Origin: Amycolatopsis dendrobii
GTDB lineage: Bacteria > Actinomycetota > Actinomycetes > Mycobacteriales > Pseudonocardiaceae
NCBI RefSeq assembly: GCF_014145675.1
Contig: NZ_JACGZW010000011.1
Span: forward strand, 186,001-250,000
Direction: 5' to 3'
DNA: 64,000 bases
Both the position numbers and the translations under genes were made by a program. This document shows positions 41,892 to 49,918 of the stretch, piece by piece (within the stretch, counting starts at the first letter, position 1; every line of letters starts with the position of its first letter). Below the pieces are notes generated by a model that searched no databases, had not been told where the DNA came from, and was given only the letters and a program-made list of their open reading frames with translations.

Positions 41892-42866
41892 AAAAAGGGG
41901 CCACTACCGCTGACCGAAACGCTGCTGCTGGCGACCATGGCCAGGCGGTTCTACGTGCAGGGCGCCTCGAAGCTGGAGATCGCCGACGAGTTCGGCATGA
42001 GCCGGTTCAAGGTCGCGCGGATGCTGGACACGGCGCTCGAGTCCGGGCTGGTGCGGATCGAGTTCGACCTGCCAGCGCCGATCGACGTCGACCTGTCCGA
42101 CGACATCCGCCGCGCCTACCGGCTGGACCGCGTGCTCGTGCTCGAACGAGCATCCGAAAAGGAGCCGAGGGAGGTCGTCCGCAAGCAGGTCGGGGCGCTG
42201 GCCGCCCGGCTGCTGGAGGAGATCGCGACCCCGGACGATGTCATCGGGCTGTCCTGGGCGCGGTCGGTCAACGCGATGACCGAGGCGATCCGGACCCTGC
42301 CGCGCTGCCCGATCGTGCAGTTGTGCGGGGTGCAGGCCGGAATGGACATGCGCGGCCGTTCGGTGGAGACGGTCAGCCGCGTGACCTCGGTGTCCGGCGG
42401 CGATTCGTACCCGATCTTCGGCCCGCTCGTGCTGCCCGACCGGAGGACCACCGAGATCCTGCGGCACCAGCCGGGCATCGCGGAAACGTTCGCCCAGTTC
42501 GGGAAACTCACCAAAGCCGTGGTGAGCATCGGTTCGTGGGAGGCCGGTGAGTCCACCGTGTACGACGCGCTGGACGAGGCCGAACGCGCCGCTATCGCCG
42601 CCCGGGGCGCGACCGCCGAGGTCGCCGCGCGGCTGTTCGACTCGGACGGCAACTCGCTCGGCACCGGGCTGGCACACCACGTGCTGGCGATCAGCCACGA
42701 GGAGCTGATGGCAGTCCCCGAGGTGATCGCGATCGGTTACAGCAGGCCGAAAGCCGAAGCGGTGGACGCCGTACTGCGGTCCGGGCTGGTGTCGACGCTG
42801 GTCACCGACGCCGCGGCGGCCGTACCGCTGCTGGAACTGGCGCGGGCCAGGCCACTGCCCTCGTGA
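41883..42866 (+). CDS. SorC-family sugar-binding transcriptional regulator
   Basis: A 327-residue regulator. The N-terminal helix-turn-helix (VQGASKLEIADEFGMSRFKVARML, in pieces) is followed by a sugar-phosphate-binding domain of the SorC type (IGLSWARSVNAMTEAIRTLP; VVSIGSWEAGESTVYDAL; GTGLAHHVLAISHEEL). The GTG at 41883 is 6 nt after a TATCCT -10 box, so translation starts on a leaderless mRNA. It is divergent from the polyol transporter operon and presumably controls it in response to the phosphorylated or free sugar. Its last sense codon and stop (TCG TGA) lie inside palindromic repeat copy 3. Confidence 0.92.
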   Translation: MSRKKGPLPLTETLLLATMARRFYVQGASKLEIADEFGMSRFKVARMLDTALESGLVRIEFDLPAPIDVDLSDDIRRAYRLDRVLVLERASEKEPREVVRKQVGALAARLLEEIATPDDVIGLSWARSVNAMTEAIRTLPRCPIVQLCGVQAGMDMRGRSVETVSRVTSVSGGDSYPIFGPLVLPDRRTTEILRHQPGIAETFAQFGKLTKAVVSIGSWEAGESTVYDALDEAERAAIAARGATAEVAARLFDSDGNSLGTGLAHHVLAISHEELMAVPEVIAIGYSRPKAEAVDAVLRSGLVSTLVTDAAAAVPLLELARARPLPS

Positions 42867-43216
42867 GTGCTGGCACCGGTTAGAACCGGCATTGCCACTC
42901 GCGACACCCGAGCCTGGGCCTCCACCACCCGATCCCCGTACTCCGCCGCCCACCTTCCGAAGCCCTCGATCGGCCCGAGGAAACTCACCCCCAGCTCCGT
43001 CAGCCGGTACGCCCCCTCCGCGCGCTCGACGAGCCCGTCGCGTTCCAGCTTGCGCACCGCCTCGGTGAGCACCTTCGCGCTGATCCCGCCGATGCGCGTG
43101 CGCAGTTCGCCGTGCCGCAGCGGGCCGTTCTTCAGCGCCCACAGCACAACTGGATGCCAGGTGTTCGCCACCAGGTCGAACGCGAGCCGGGTGCGGCAGT
43201 CGGCGATGAACTCCAT
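42737..43216 (-). CDS. HxlR-family regulator with read-through extension
   Basis: A 159-residue protein as read. Residues 1-105 are a complete HxlR winged helix (TWHPVVLWALKNGPLRHGEL; LTEAVRKLERDGLVERAEGA), the usual full length of the family. The remaining 54 residues come from reading through palindromic repeat copy 3 and then antisense to the SorC gene. They are Ser/Ala/Thr-rich with no domain. The ancestral stop would be at 42899-42901, where TGA has become CGA. AAAGGTAACC precedes the ATG at 43216. It is divergent from the NADP-binding oxidoreductase gene, its likely target. Confidence 0.8.
   Translation of the reverse strand: MEFIADCRTRLAFDLVANTWHPVVLWALKNGPLRHGELRTRIGGISAKVLTEAVRKLERDGLVERAEGAYRLTELGVSFLGPIEGFGRWAAEYGDRVVEAQARVSRVAMPVLTGASTHEGSGLARASSSSGTAAAASVTSVDTSPDRSTASTASAFGLL
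42860..42905. repeat. stop-donating palindromic repeat, copy 3 (inverted, mutated)
   Basis: A 46-bp palindrome in the opposite orientation (core CCGGTTAGAACCGG) between the convergent SorC and HxlR genes. The left arm supplies the SorC stop codon. The right arm has CACTCGCGA where the others have CACTCACGA. On the minus strand this changes TGA to CGA and removes the stop that would end the HxlR gene. Other arm mismatches show it is the most diverged copy. Confidence 0.85.
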
Positions 43217-43289
43217 GGTTACCTTTCGGTTCCTGCCGTGGTCCATAACGTCGCGTCCGTACAACCACGCGACGACAGGAGACCTTCCC

Positions 43290-43871
43290 ATGCGCATCGC
43301 TCTCTTCGGCACCGGCGGCATGGCTTCCGCCCTCGGCAGCCAATGGACCCGGCACGACCTGACCGTTTCCGGCCGCTCCCCCGCCAGCGCTGCCGCCTTG
43401 GCAACCGAACTCGGCGCCGAGGTCGCGGACTGGGCCGACGCCGCGGCCCGAGCGGAAGCCATCCTGCTGGCCGTCCCCACCACCGCCCTCGAAGCCCTGC
43501 TCACCCCGCTCGACCTCACCGGCAAAGTCCTCATCGACTGCACCAACACCCCCGGCGCGACCGGCGAACCCGTGGCCGCCCGGATTGCCGGATACGCCCC
43601 CGGCGCGTCGGTGGTGAAGGCGTTCAACCTCGCCCACGTGGACGTCTGGCGCATGACTCCGCCGCTGTTCGAGGGCCGTCCGCTCGGGGTTCCGCTGTGT
43701 GGCGCTCCGGACGCCGTCGCCGTGGCAACGGAGCTGGTCCAAGACCTCGGTTGCATTCCCCTGCCCGCCGGCGGCCTGGAGCGAGCCGCCCTGCTGGAAG
43801 CTGCCGCCGGACTGGCGATCGGCTTGTGGGTCGACGGCTTAGATGCGCGTTCCATGCTCATGAGCGCCTGA
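43290..43871 (+). CDS. NADP-binding (F420-dependent reductase-like) oxidoreductase
   Basis: A 193-residue Rossmann protein beginning RIALFGTGGMASALGSQWTR, with ILLAVPTTALEALL and LIDCTNTPG in the pattern of NADPH-dependent F420 reductase-like/NAD(P)-binding domain proteins. The conserved VVKAFNLAHVDVW segment marks the family. AGGAGACC lies 6 nt before the ATG. It is divergent from an HxlR regulator by 73 bp and followed 19 bp later by an FAD monooxygenase gene. The physiological substrate is unknown. Confidence 0.85.
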   Translation: MRIALFGTGGMASALGSQWTRHDLTVSGRSPASAAALATELGAEVADWADAAARAEAILLAVPTTALEALLTPLDLTGKVLIDCTNTPGATGEPVAARIAGYAPGASVVKAFNLAHVDVWRMTPPLFEGRPLGVPLCGAPDAVAVATELVQDLGCIPLPAGGLERAALLEAAAGLAIGLWVDGLDARSMLMSA

Positions 43872-43878
43872 ATCGCCC

Positions 43879-43884
43879 TATCCT
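43879..43884 (+). promoter_or_regulatory. -10 box of leaderless monooxygenase promoter
   Basis: TATCCT ends 6 nt before the GTG of the FAD monooxygenase gene, with no ribosome binding site between. It is identical in sequence and spacing to the SorC regulator promoter. Confidence 0.45.
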
Positions 43885-43890
43885 GGCTGG

Positions 43891-45039
43891 GTGCCCACAG
43901 GTGGATCAGCGATAGTCGTCGGCGGCGGAATCGGCGGCCTGGCCGCGGCCATCGGATTGTCGCGGGTCGGCTGGCAGGTCACGGTCCTCGAACGCCTGCC
44001 CGGCGAACTGGACGACGCCGGTTCCGGCATTTCCCTGGCCGCCAACGGCGTCCGAGCGCTGGACGCGTTAGGAGCCGGCGACGCACTCCGCGCCGCCGGC
44101 CGCTTCCAGCGCACGGTCAGCACCCGCAACCCGCGCGGAGCCTGGCTGGCCCGCATGGACGGAGCCGAACTCGAACGCGTCGCCGGAACACCGATCGTCG
44201 GCATCGCGCGGTACGAACTGCATCGGTTGTTGCGTTCTTTGCTGCCCTCGCCGGTGGTGCGAGCCGAGGTCACCGCCGCCGAGGGCAGCACCGTGGTCAC
44301 TTCATCCGGCCGCCACGAAGCTGACGTGGTCATCGCCGCTGATGGCGTCAACAGCCTGCTGCGCAAGCACTTCTTTCCCTCGCACCCAGGACCTGTCCAC
44401 AGTGGATCTTCGGTCGTCCGGGCCATCACCGCGCAACCGGTCGAACTGTCCTCTTCGGACTTCAACCTCACCTGGGGCCGCGGAGTCGAGTTCGGCCACA
44501 TCGCCGTGGCGGACGGCCGAGCCGAATGGCACGCGGTGTTGACTGTTCCACCAGGCACCCGATACCCGGATCCACTGGCCGAAATGCGCCGCCGCTTCGG
44601 CCCCTGGCACGAACCGATCACCGCGTTGCTCGACGCGACCGACCCGGAATCCGTGCTGCACCACGATGTCTACGAGCTGGTGACCCCGCTGCCGTCCTAT
44701 GTGTCCGGTCGCGTCGCCTTTCTCGGAGATGCCGCACACGCGATGCGACCAAATCTCGGCCAAGGTGCCTGCCAGGCGTTGGAAGACGCTGTGACACTGG
44801 CTCACGCTCTCTCGTCCGCGGACCTCGACACCGCACTCGCCCGGTACGACGCCGAACGCCGCCCGCGCAGTCAAGCCGTTGCCCGCGCTGCTCGGCAAAC
44901 CGGCCGGATGGGCCAGCAGTTGACGAACCCCGTCGGGATCGCGGTGCGGAATGCGATGTTCCGCGCCATGCCGACATCGGTGATGGCCCGGTCGATGCTG
45001 CGCTACACCCGTTGGCAGCCGCCTAAGCTGCATTCCTGA
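43891..45039 (+). CDS. FAD-dependent aromatic-hydroxylase-type monooxygenase
   Basis: A 382-residue single-component flavin hydroxylase. The N-terminal GGGIGGLAAAIGL binds FAD; ADVVIAADGVNSLLR is the DG motif that contacts FAD and NAD(P)H, and VAFLGDAAHAMRPNLGQGACQALEDA is the GD motif (quoted in part). Members hydroxylate aromatic rings using NAD(P)H and oxygen. The GTG start sits 6 nt after a TATCCT -10 box. It can be transcribed from that promoter and perhaps also from the upstream oxidoreductase gene. The substrate is unknown. Confidence 0.92.
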   Translation: MPTGGSAIVVGGGIGGLAAAIGLSRVGWQVTVLERLPGELDDAGSGISLAANGVRALDALGAGDALRAAGRFQRTVSTRNPRGAWLARMDGAELERVAGTPIVGIARYELHRLLRSLLPSPVVRAEVTAAEGSTVVTSSGRHEADVVIAADGVNSLLRKHFFPSHPGPVHSGSSVVRAITAQPVELSSSDFNLTWGRGVEFGHIAVADGRAEWHAVLTVPPGTRYPDPLAEMRRRFGPWHEPITALLDATDPESVLHHDVYELVTPLPSYVSGRVAFLGDAAHAMRPNLGQGACQALEDAVTLAHALSSADLDTALARYDAERRPRSQAVARAARQTGRMGQQLTNPVGIAVRNAMFRAMPTSVMARSMLRYTRWQPPKLHS

Positions 45040-45074
45040 TCCTGGCCGAGTAAAACGACGAAGGGCCGCCGAAC

Positions 45075-45701
45075 ATGATCGTCCAGTGGTGCGTGAAAGG
45101 GCTGCACCTGGAGAGCGATGAGAAGGCGAAAGGACTGATCGACAACCACGGCGGCCTCCTCTGCAACTGGTGGCGGAAAGTGGGCAGAATCCGCCCCAGT
45201 CAAGTCAGGGACAAGCTGACGGCCACGGCACTCGACCGGCACATCAATCACTTCGACGAACTTGACCCGGTCACCCGAGTTCCCTTCAGCGAGGACAGCC
45301 CCTTCATCTCGCTAACATCCGGCACCGTGGAGCGCGACGCCTTCGCCGCCACGAATCATGTGCGGCGGGCACGCGACACCGCTCTGTGGTTCGGCACTGA
45401 ATACGGTAAGCACGAGTTCGCCTACCTGTACACCTGCTGGGTGCTGCTCGCCCCGAGACCGGCTGTGGAAGTCGAAGGAGTCGCCGAGGAGGTACGTGAT
45501 CTCAACGCCTACCGGCGGTACTCCGCGTATCAAACCGAAGGCGAAGTGACCGCCAAGATCATGGTTCCCGGCAATCAGATCAAGTCGTGCGAAAAGTGGG
45601 AGCTGAACCGCTCGAAGAAGGCCTTCCACCGGACGTTGGTCCATCCGAATCCACGATTCACCGAGCCCGAGGCGCTGAGCAATGTCCGGGAGCTGATCTG
45701 A
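45075..45701 (+). CDS. unrecognised protein with ADP-ribosyltransferase-like features
   Basis: A 208-residue soluble protein. A His/Asp-rich loop (RHINHFDELDPVTRVPF) leads to PFISLTSGTVERD, comparable to the S-T-S strand of ADP-ribosyltransferases. The later YQTEGEVTAKIMVPGNQIKSCEKW (quoted in part) resembles the glutamate-bearing strand of that fold (Q/E-x-E followed by a VPG turn). YLYTCWVLLAPRP forms a central strand. The similarity is pattern-based and needs structural confirmation. It is first in a three-gene operon with a helical protein and a membrane-anchored receiver, 35 bp after the FAD monooxygenase gene. An effector role is inferred. Confidence 0.6.
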   Translation: MIVQWCVKGLHLESDEKAKGLIDNHGGLLCNWWRKVGRIRPSQVRDKLTATALDRHINHFDELDPVTRVPFSEDSPFISLTSGTVERDAFAATNHVRRARDTALWFGTEYGKHEFAYLYTCWVLLAPRPAVEVEGVAEEVRDLNAYRRYSAYQTEGEVTAKIMVPGNQIKSCEKWELNRSKKAFHRTLVHPNPRFTEPEALSNVRELI

Positions 45702-45702
45702 A

Positions 45703-46608
45703 ATGAACGGCGAAGACCTGCAAGCGCTCGGCCTCTCCATCGGGCAAGTGCGCAGTGCGGCCAAGTTTCACGAGGCCTGCGCGCAAACCTCGCTCACCGA
45801 ACTGAGAACGATCGCACGCCAATCTCAGCCCGCTGAACAAGAGCGCCTCAACGACATCCAGTTCATGCTTCGAGCTAACGCGGCCAGCGCACTGCGCGAG
45901 GCCGCGCAGTGGCGACTGCTCCTGAGTCCCGCGAGCGCGCTGTCCCGCCTCAGCCAAGCCGGTGCGCTCTTCCAAGCACTCGGGCAACCGTTCGGGTATT
46001 ACCTGAAATCGATGGCGGGATCCCTTGACAAGCAAGACCCGGGCCGGATCAGCGACCTGATGTACGTGATGTACGCCGAGCTGACCGGAGAGCCCCTGGA
46101 CCTGCCAGAGTTCCTCGGCATTTCTGAAATCCGGGCACACCCTCAACAACAGGCCTACTTGATCGTCACCGCAAGCAGCCTAGAAACAAGGACGGCCCGA
46201 CAATTCACGCAGGCCGCCGCGCGCCGGTCTCCCCACCGCTCCGGCGTCATCCCTGTCGGAAGCCTGGGCACCCCGATCGCCAAGTACTGGTCAGTCGCCA
46301 GCCATCTCCTCGGCGGAGAGCCGGATGACGCGTTCGCCATCGCCAGGCTTCTCCACTCGATGTGCCGGGTGTACGGCGAAACGATGGAGATGGCCCGGTC
46401 CAACGAGTACTTGTGGACGAATGCCTCGGCCCCGGTAGACGTCGCCGACCTCGATATCTCCGGTCTGACCGCCTTCTCCGTCCGACGGTTCGGTCCCTCG
46501 ACGATGGCAGACATGTTCGCGGAGACCGGTCGACTCGATCCGCTCGCCCGCATACCCCTGGACCTCGGAGTATCCCTCGCCCGGCTGAACCCTAGCGATC
46601 AGGAGTAG
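45703..46608 (+). CDS. unrecognised helical protein of three-gene cassette
   Basis: A 301-residue soluble protein with no recognised domain, predicted almost entirely helical. Segments such as RLNDIQFMLRANAASALREAAQW and LTGEPLDLPEFLGISEIRA (each quoted in part) and a central PVGSLGTPIAKYWSVASHLLGG stand out. The ATG is 1 bp after the stop of the ART-like gene. It is 5 bp upstream of the receiver-like gene, so all three are made together. It may bridge the candidate effector and the membrane receiver. Function unknown. Confidence 0.6.
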   Translation: MNGEDLQALGLSIGQVRSAAKFHEACAQTSLTELRTIARQSQPAEQERLNDIQFMLRANAASALREAAQWRLLLSPASALSRLSQAGALFQALGQPFGYYLKSMAGSLDKQDPGRISDLMYVMYAELTGEPLDLPEFLGISEIRAHPQQQAYLIVTASSLETRTARQFTQAAARRSPHRSGVIPVGSLGTPIAKYWSVASHLLGGEPDDAFAIARLLHSMCRVYGETMEMARSNEYLWTNASAPVDVADLDISGLTAFSVRRFGPSTMADMFAETGRLDPLARIPLDLGVSLARLNPSDQE

Positions 46609-46613
46609 CCGAA

Positions 46614-47237
46614 ATGGACACGAACATTGTCATCCTGATCCTCGGCGTACTCGTCGTGGCCGGTGTCCTGGTGCTGCTGTGGCGAGGCCAGAAAGGCACC
46701 CGGCCGAGCACCCTCAAGCTCTCCCTGGCCGACATCTTCAAAATGGATCTGTCCCTGTCCCCGCAAAACACGGCACAGGCACAGGAAGACATCAGCGAGG
46801 CCGAGAAGACCAAGCCCGCTCAAAGCTCCCCGCGCGCACTTCCCGAACTGGGAGCGACGAGCGCGCTGGCCCGGGTGCTCTGGATCGACGACCATCCGGC
46901 CAACAACGTCTACGAAACCCTCGCGCTGGAGCGTCTCGGAAAGCTCGTCACCGCGGCGACCACCAGCGCGGCCGCGCGCATTTACCTCAGCCGGATGGAC
47001 TTCGCCGCCGTCGTCACCAACCTCGGCCGCGACGACGACCCGGAGGCGGGCACCCGGTTCATCCAGGAACTCCGGTCCGCGGGCAATCGGATTCCGGTCG
47101 TGGTCTACACCGCGAACGCCAGTTCCAGCGCCGCAGCCGCCGCGAAGGCCGCGGGCGCGGACGCGGTGGTCGATCTCCCGCATCTTCTTGTCCAGGACAT
47201 CGAAACCCGAGTCACGAGCAGCCGACGGAAGCACTGA
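46614..47237 (+). CDS. membrane-anchored degenerate receiver-domain protein
   Basis: A 207-residue protein. One N-terminal transmembrane helix (residues 5-23, VILILGVLVVAGVLVLLW) and a linker lead to a receiver-like domain from about residue 87. The acidic pair is present (VLWIDDHP, Asp92-Asp93) and the threonine region is YTANAS. The phosphoacceptor aspartate is replaced (AAVVTNLGR, Asn136), and the switch lysine is replaced (VDLPH). It cannot be phosphorylated in the usual way. It is third in an operon with an ART-like candidate and a helical protein. A role as a docking or sensing platform at the membrane is inferred. Confidence 0.75.
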   Translation: MDTNIVILILGVLVVAGVLVLLWRGQKGTRPSTLKLSLADIFKMDLSLSPQNTAQAQEDISEAEKTKPAQSSPRALPELGATSALARVLWIDDHPANNVYETLALERLGKLVTAATTSAAARIYLSRMDFAAVVTNLGRDDDPEAGTRFIQELRSAGNRIPVVVYTANASSSAAAAAKAAGADAVVDLPHLLVQDIETRVTSSRRKH

Positions 47238-47261
47238 ATGCGCGCCGAGCGGCCTAGGCCC

Positions 47262-49766
47262 TCAGAGCTGGTTGACGTCCACGATCCGCACCACCGCGCT
47301 GCCCACCTCGTCCGAGGCGCGCAAATCGACCTCCGCGCTGATTCCCCAGTCATGGTCGCCGGCCGGATCGTCGAAGATCTGCCGGACCCGCCACACATCC
47401 GGCTCCTGCTCGATCAGCAGCAAAGCCGGGCCGCGCGCGTCCGGGCCGATTCCGAGGGAATCGTGTTCGTCGAAGTAGTCCTCGATCGCGTCTTCCCAGG
47501 CGTCCGCGTCCCAGCCAGAGGCGGCGTCCAGCGAGCCCAGTTCGTCGTACGCCCGGCGCGAAGCCAGCTCCACGCGGCGGAACAACTCGTTGCGCACCAG
47601 CACCCGGAACGCCCGCTCGTTGCGCGTGACCGCGGGCGGTTCGGCCGGCGGGCGATGCGACACCGGGCCTTCCTCGTCCGGATGCCGCAGCGCTTCCCAT
47701 TCGTCCAGCAGGCTCGAGTCGACCTGGCGCACCAATTCGCCGAGCCATTCGATGAGGTCCTGCAGCGGTTCGGTCTTCGCCTCGTCCGGCACCGTGTGCC
47801 GCAACGCGTCGTAGGTGTCGGCGAGATAGCGCAGCACCAGGCCTTCGGAACGCGCGAGCTGATAAAAGCCCACGTATTCCACGAAGTTCATCGCGCGCTC
47901 GTACATATCGCGCACCACCGACTTCGGCGACAGCTCGTAATCCGCCACCCACGGATGTCCAGCGCGATACGACTGGTAAGCCGCGTTGAGCAGTTCCTCC
48001 AACGGTTTCGGGTACGTGACGGACTCGAGAAGCTCCATCCGTTCGTCGTACTCGATCCCGTCGGCCTTCATCGCCTGCACGGCCTCGCCGCGAGCCTTGA
48101 ACTGCTGCTGCGACAGCACCGGCCGCGGATTGTCCACTGTGGATTCCACAATGGACACGACGTCCAGCGCGTACGACGGGGACTCCATGTCCAGCAGCTC
48201 GATCGCGGCCAGTGCGAACGGCGAAAGCGGCTGGTTCAACGCGAAATCGAACTGCAGGTCCACCGTCAGGCGGACAATGCGCCCCTCGGCATCGGGTTCG
48301 GGGAGCTTCTCCACGACACCGGCGGCGAGCAGCGAACGGTAGATCTCGATCGCCCGCAGGATCAGCTTCCGCTGCGTCGGACGGTCCGAATGGTTGTCCT
48401 CCAGCAGATGCCGCATCGCGTCGAACGCGTTGCCCGGCCGGGAAATCACGTTCAGCAGCATCGAGTGGCTGACCTGGAAGCTGGACGTGAGCGGCTCCGG
48501 ATCGGCCGCGATCAGCCGGTCGAACGTGCTCTCGGTCCAGTTGACGAAGCCCTCCGGCGCTTTCTTCCGGACGATCTTCTTTTTCTTCTTCGGGTCGTCG
48601 CCCGCTTTCTCCAGCGCCTTCGCGTTCTCCACCACGTGATCCGGAGCCTGCACGACCACGTAACCGTCGGTGTCGTACCCGGCCCGGCCCGCGCGTCCGG
48701 CGATCTGGTGGAACTCGCGCGCCTTCAGATGCCGCTGGCGCACACCGTCGTACTTAGTCAGCGCCGAGAACACCACGGTCCGGATCGGCACGTTGATGCC
48801 GACGCCGAGAGTGTCCGTCCCGCAGATCACCTTCAGCAGCCCGGACTGCGCCAGCGTTTCGACCAGCCGCCGGTACTTCGGCAGCATGCCCGCGTGGTGC
48901 ACGCCGATGCCGTGCCGCACGAGCCGCGAGAGCGTCTTGCCGAATCCGGCGGAGAACCGGAAGTCGCCGAGCAGGTCGGCGATCGCTTCCTTCTCCGCCT
49001 TGGTGGTGACGTTGATGCTCATCAGCGTCTGCGCCCGTTCGATGGCCGCGGCCTGCGAGAAATGGACGACATACACCGGCGCCTGGCCGCCGTTGAGCAG
49101 CTCGGACATCGTTTCGTGCAGCGGCGTGAGCGCGTACCGGAAGGTGAGCGGCACCGGCCGCTGCGCCGAAGTGACCACCGCGGTCGGCCGTCCGGTCCGC
49201 CGGGTCAGGTCCTTTTCGAAGAACGAAACGTCGCCGAGCGTGGCCGACATGAGCACGAACTGCGCGTTCGGCAGTTCGATCAGCGGGACCTGCCACGCCC
49301 AGCCGCGGTCCGGTTCCGAGTAGAAGTGGAACTCGTCCGCGACGACCTGGCCGACCGGGGCGCCGGCGCCGTCGCGCAACGCGATGTTCGCCAAGATTTC
49401 CGCGGTGCAGCAGATGATCGGCGCGTCCGCGTTGACGCTCGAATCGCCGGTCATCATGCCGACCTGATCAGCCCCGAAGATCTCGATGAGCTGGAAGAAC
49501 TTCTCCGAGACCAGCGCTTTGATGGGCGCGGTGTAAAAACTGCGTTTGCCGTGTGCGAGCGCGGTGAAGTGCGCGCCGACCGCGACGAGGCTTTTGCCGG
49601 AGCCGGTCGGCGTCGACAGGATGACGTTGGCCCCGGAGACGACCTCGATCACCGCCTCCTCCTGCGCCGGGTACAGCTCGATGCCCCGTTCCGCCGTCCA
49701 CGTCGTGAAGGCTTCGAACAGGGCATCTGCGTCGGGATCCGCTGGCAGGAGGTCGGTGAGAGTCAT
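47262..49766 (-). CDS. DEAD/DEAH-box helicase with DUF3516 domain
   Basis: An 834-residue superfamily 2 helicase. Motifs in order: Walker A TPTGSGKS, APIKAL, motif II DEFHF, motif III MSATL, and motif VI QIAGRAGRAG. The C-terminal 350 residues match DUF3516 (VVRDMYERAMNFVEYV; ERAFRVLVRNELFRRVELA). Such proteins resemble Ski2-like RNA helicases and are conserved in actinobacteria; they may act in RNA processing or repair. ATG 49766 (MTLTDLL) is used; ATG 49778 is a close alternative, and neither has a strong ribosome binding site. It is convergent with the receiver gene and divergent from the acidic protein gene. Confidence 0.92.
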   Translation of the reverse strand: MTLTDLLPADPDADALFEAFTTWTAERGIELYPAQEEAVIEVVSGANVILSTPTGSGKSLVAVGAHFTALAHGKRSFYTAPIKALVSEKFFQLIEIFGADQVGMMTGDSSVNADAPIICCTAEILANIALRDGAGAPVGQVVADEFHFYSEPDRGWAWQVPLIELPNAQFVLMSATLGDVSFFEKDLTRRTGRPTAVVTSAQRPVPLTFRYALTPLHETMSELLNGGQAPVYVVHFSQAAAIERAQTLMSINVTTKAEKEAIADLLGDFRFSAGFGKTLSRLVRHGIGVHHAGMLPKYRRLVETLAQSGLLKVICGTDTLGVGINVPIRTVVFSALTKYDGVRQRHLKAREFHQIAGRAGRAGYDTDGYVVVQAPDHVVENAKALEKAGDDPKKKKKIVRKKAPEGFVNWTESTFDRLIAADPEPLTSSFQVSHSMLLNVISRPGNAFDAMRHLLEDNHSDRPTQRKLILRAIEIYRSLLAAGVVEKLPEPDAEGRIVRLTVDLQFDFALNQPLSPFALAAIELLDMESPSYALDVVSIVESTVDNPRPVLSQQQFKARGEAVQAMKADGIEYDERMELLESVTYPKPLEELLNAAYQSYRAGHPWVADYELSPKSVVRDMYERAMNFVEYVGFYQLARSEGLVLRYLADTYDALRHTVPDEAKTEPLQDLIEWLGELVRQVDSSLLDEWEALRHPDEEGPVSHRPPAEPPAVTRNERAFRVLVRNELFRRVELASRRAYDELGSLDAASGWDADAWEDAIEDYFDEHDSLGIGPDARGPALLLIEQEPDVWRVRQIFDDPAGDHDWGISAEVDLRASDEVGSAVVRIVDVNQL

Positions 49767-49918
49767 CGTGCCGCCCATCGTGCCATCCCCGTGCCGCCCG
49801 CAGGTGCAGGGGAGATCGCGGGTGCTTGCCCTAACCCGTAGGCTTCCGGTACCGCGCGCTGCCGGAGGGGACGGAAAGGCGGGCGCGCACACGGGCGGTA
49901 CTCGCGGAGGATTCGGCA

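Noticed and set aside
41904..43742. 612-codon minus-strand frame
   Set aside because: Spans antisense of SorC and the NADP-binding gene without any domain; only the short HxlR frame in this area is real.
47238..49841. 867-codon open frame on the plus strand
   Set aside because: Antisense to the helicase gene, whose motifs are intact; the translation is Arg/His/Gln-rich low-complexity, typical of a high-GC shadow frame.
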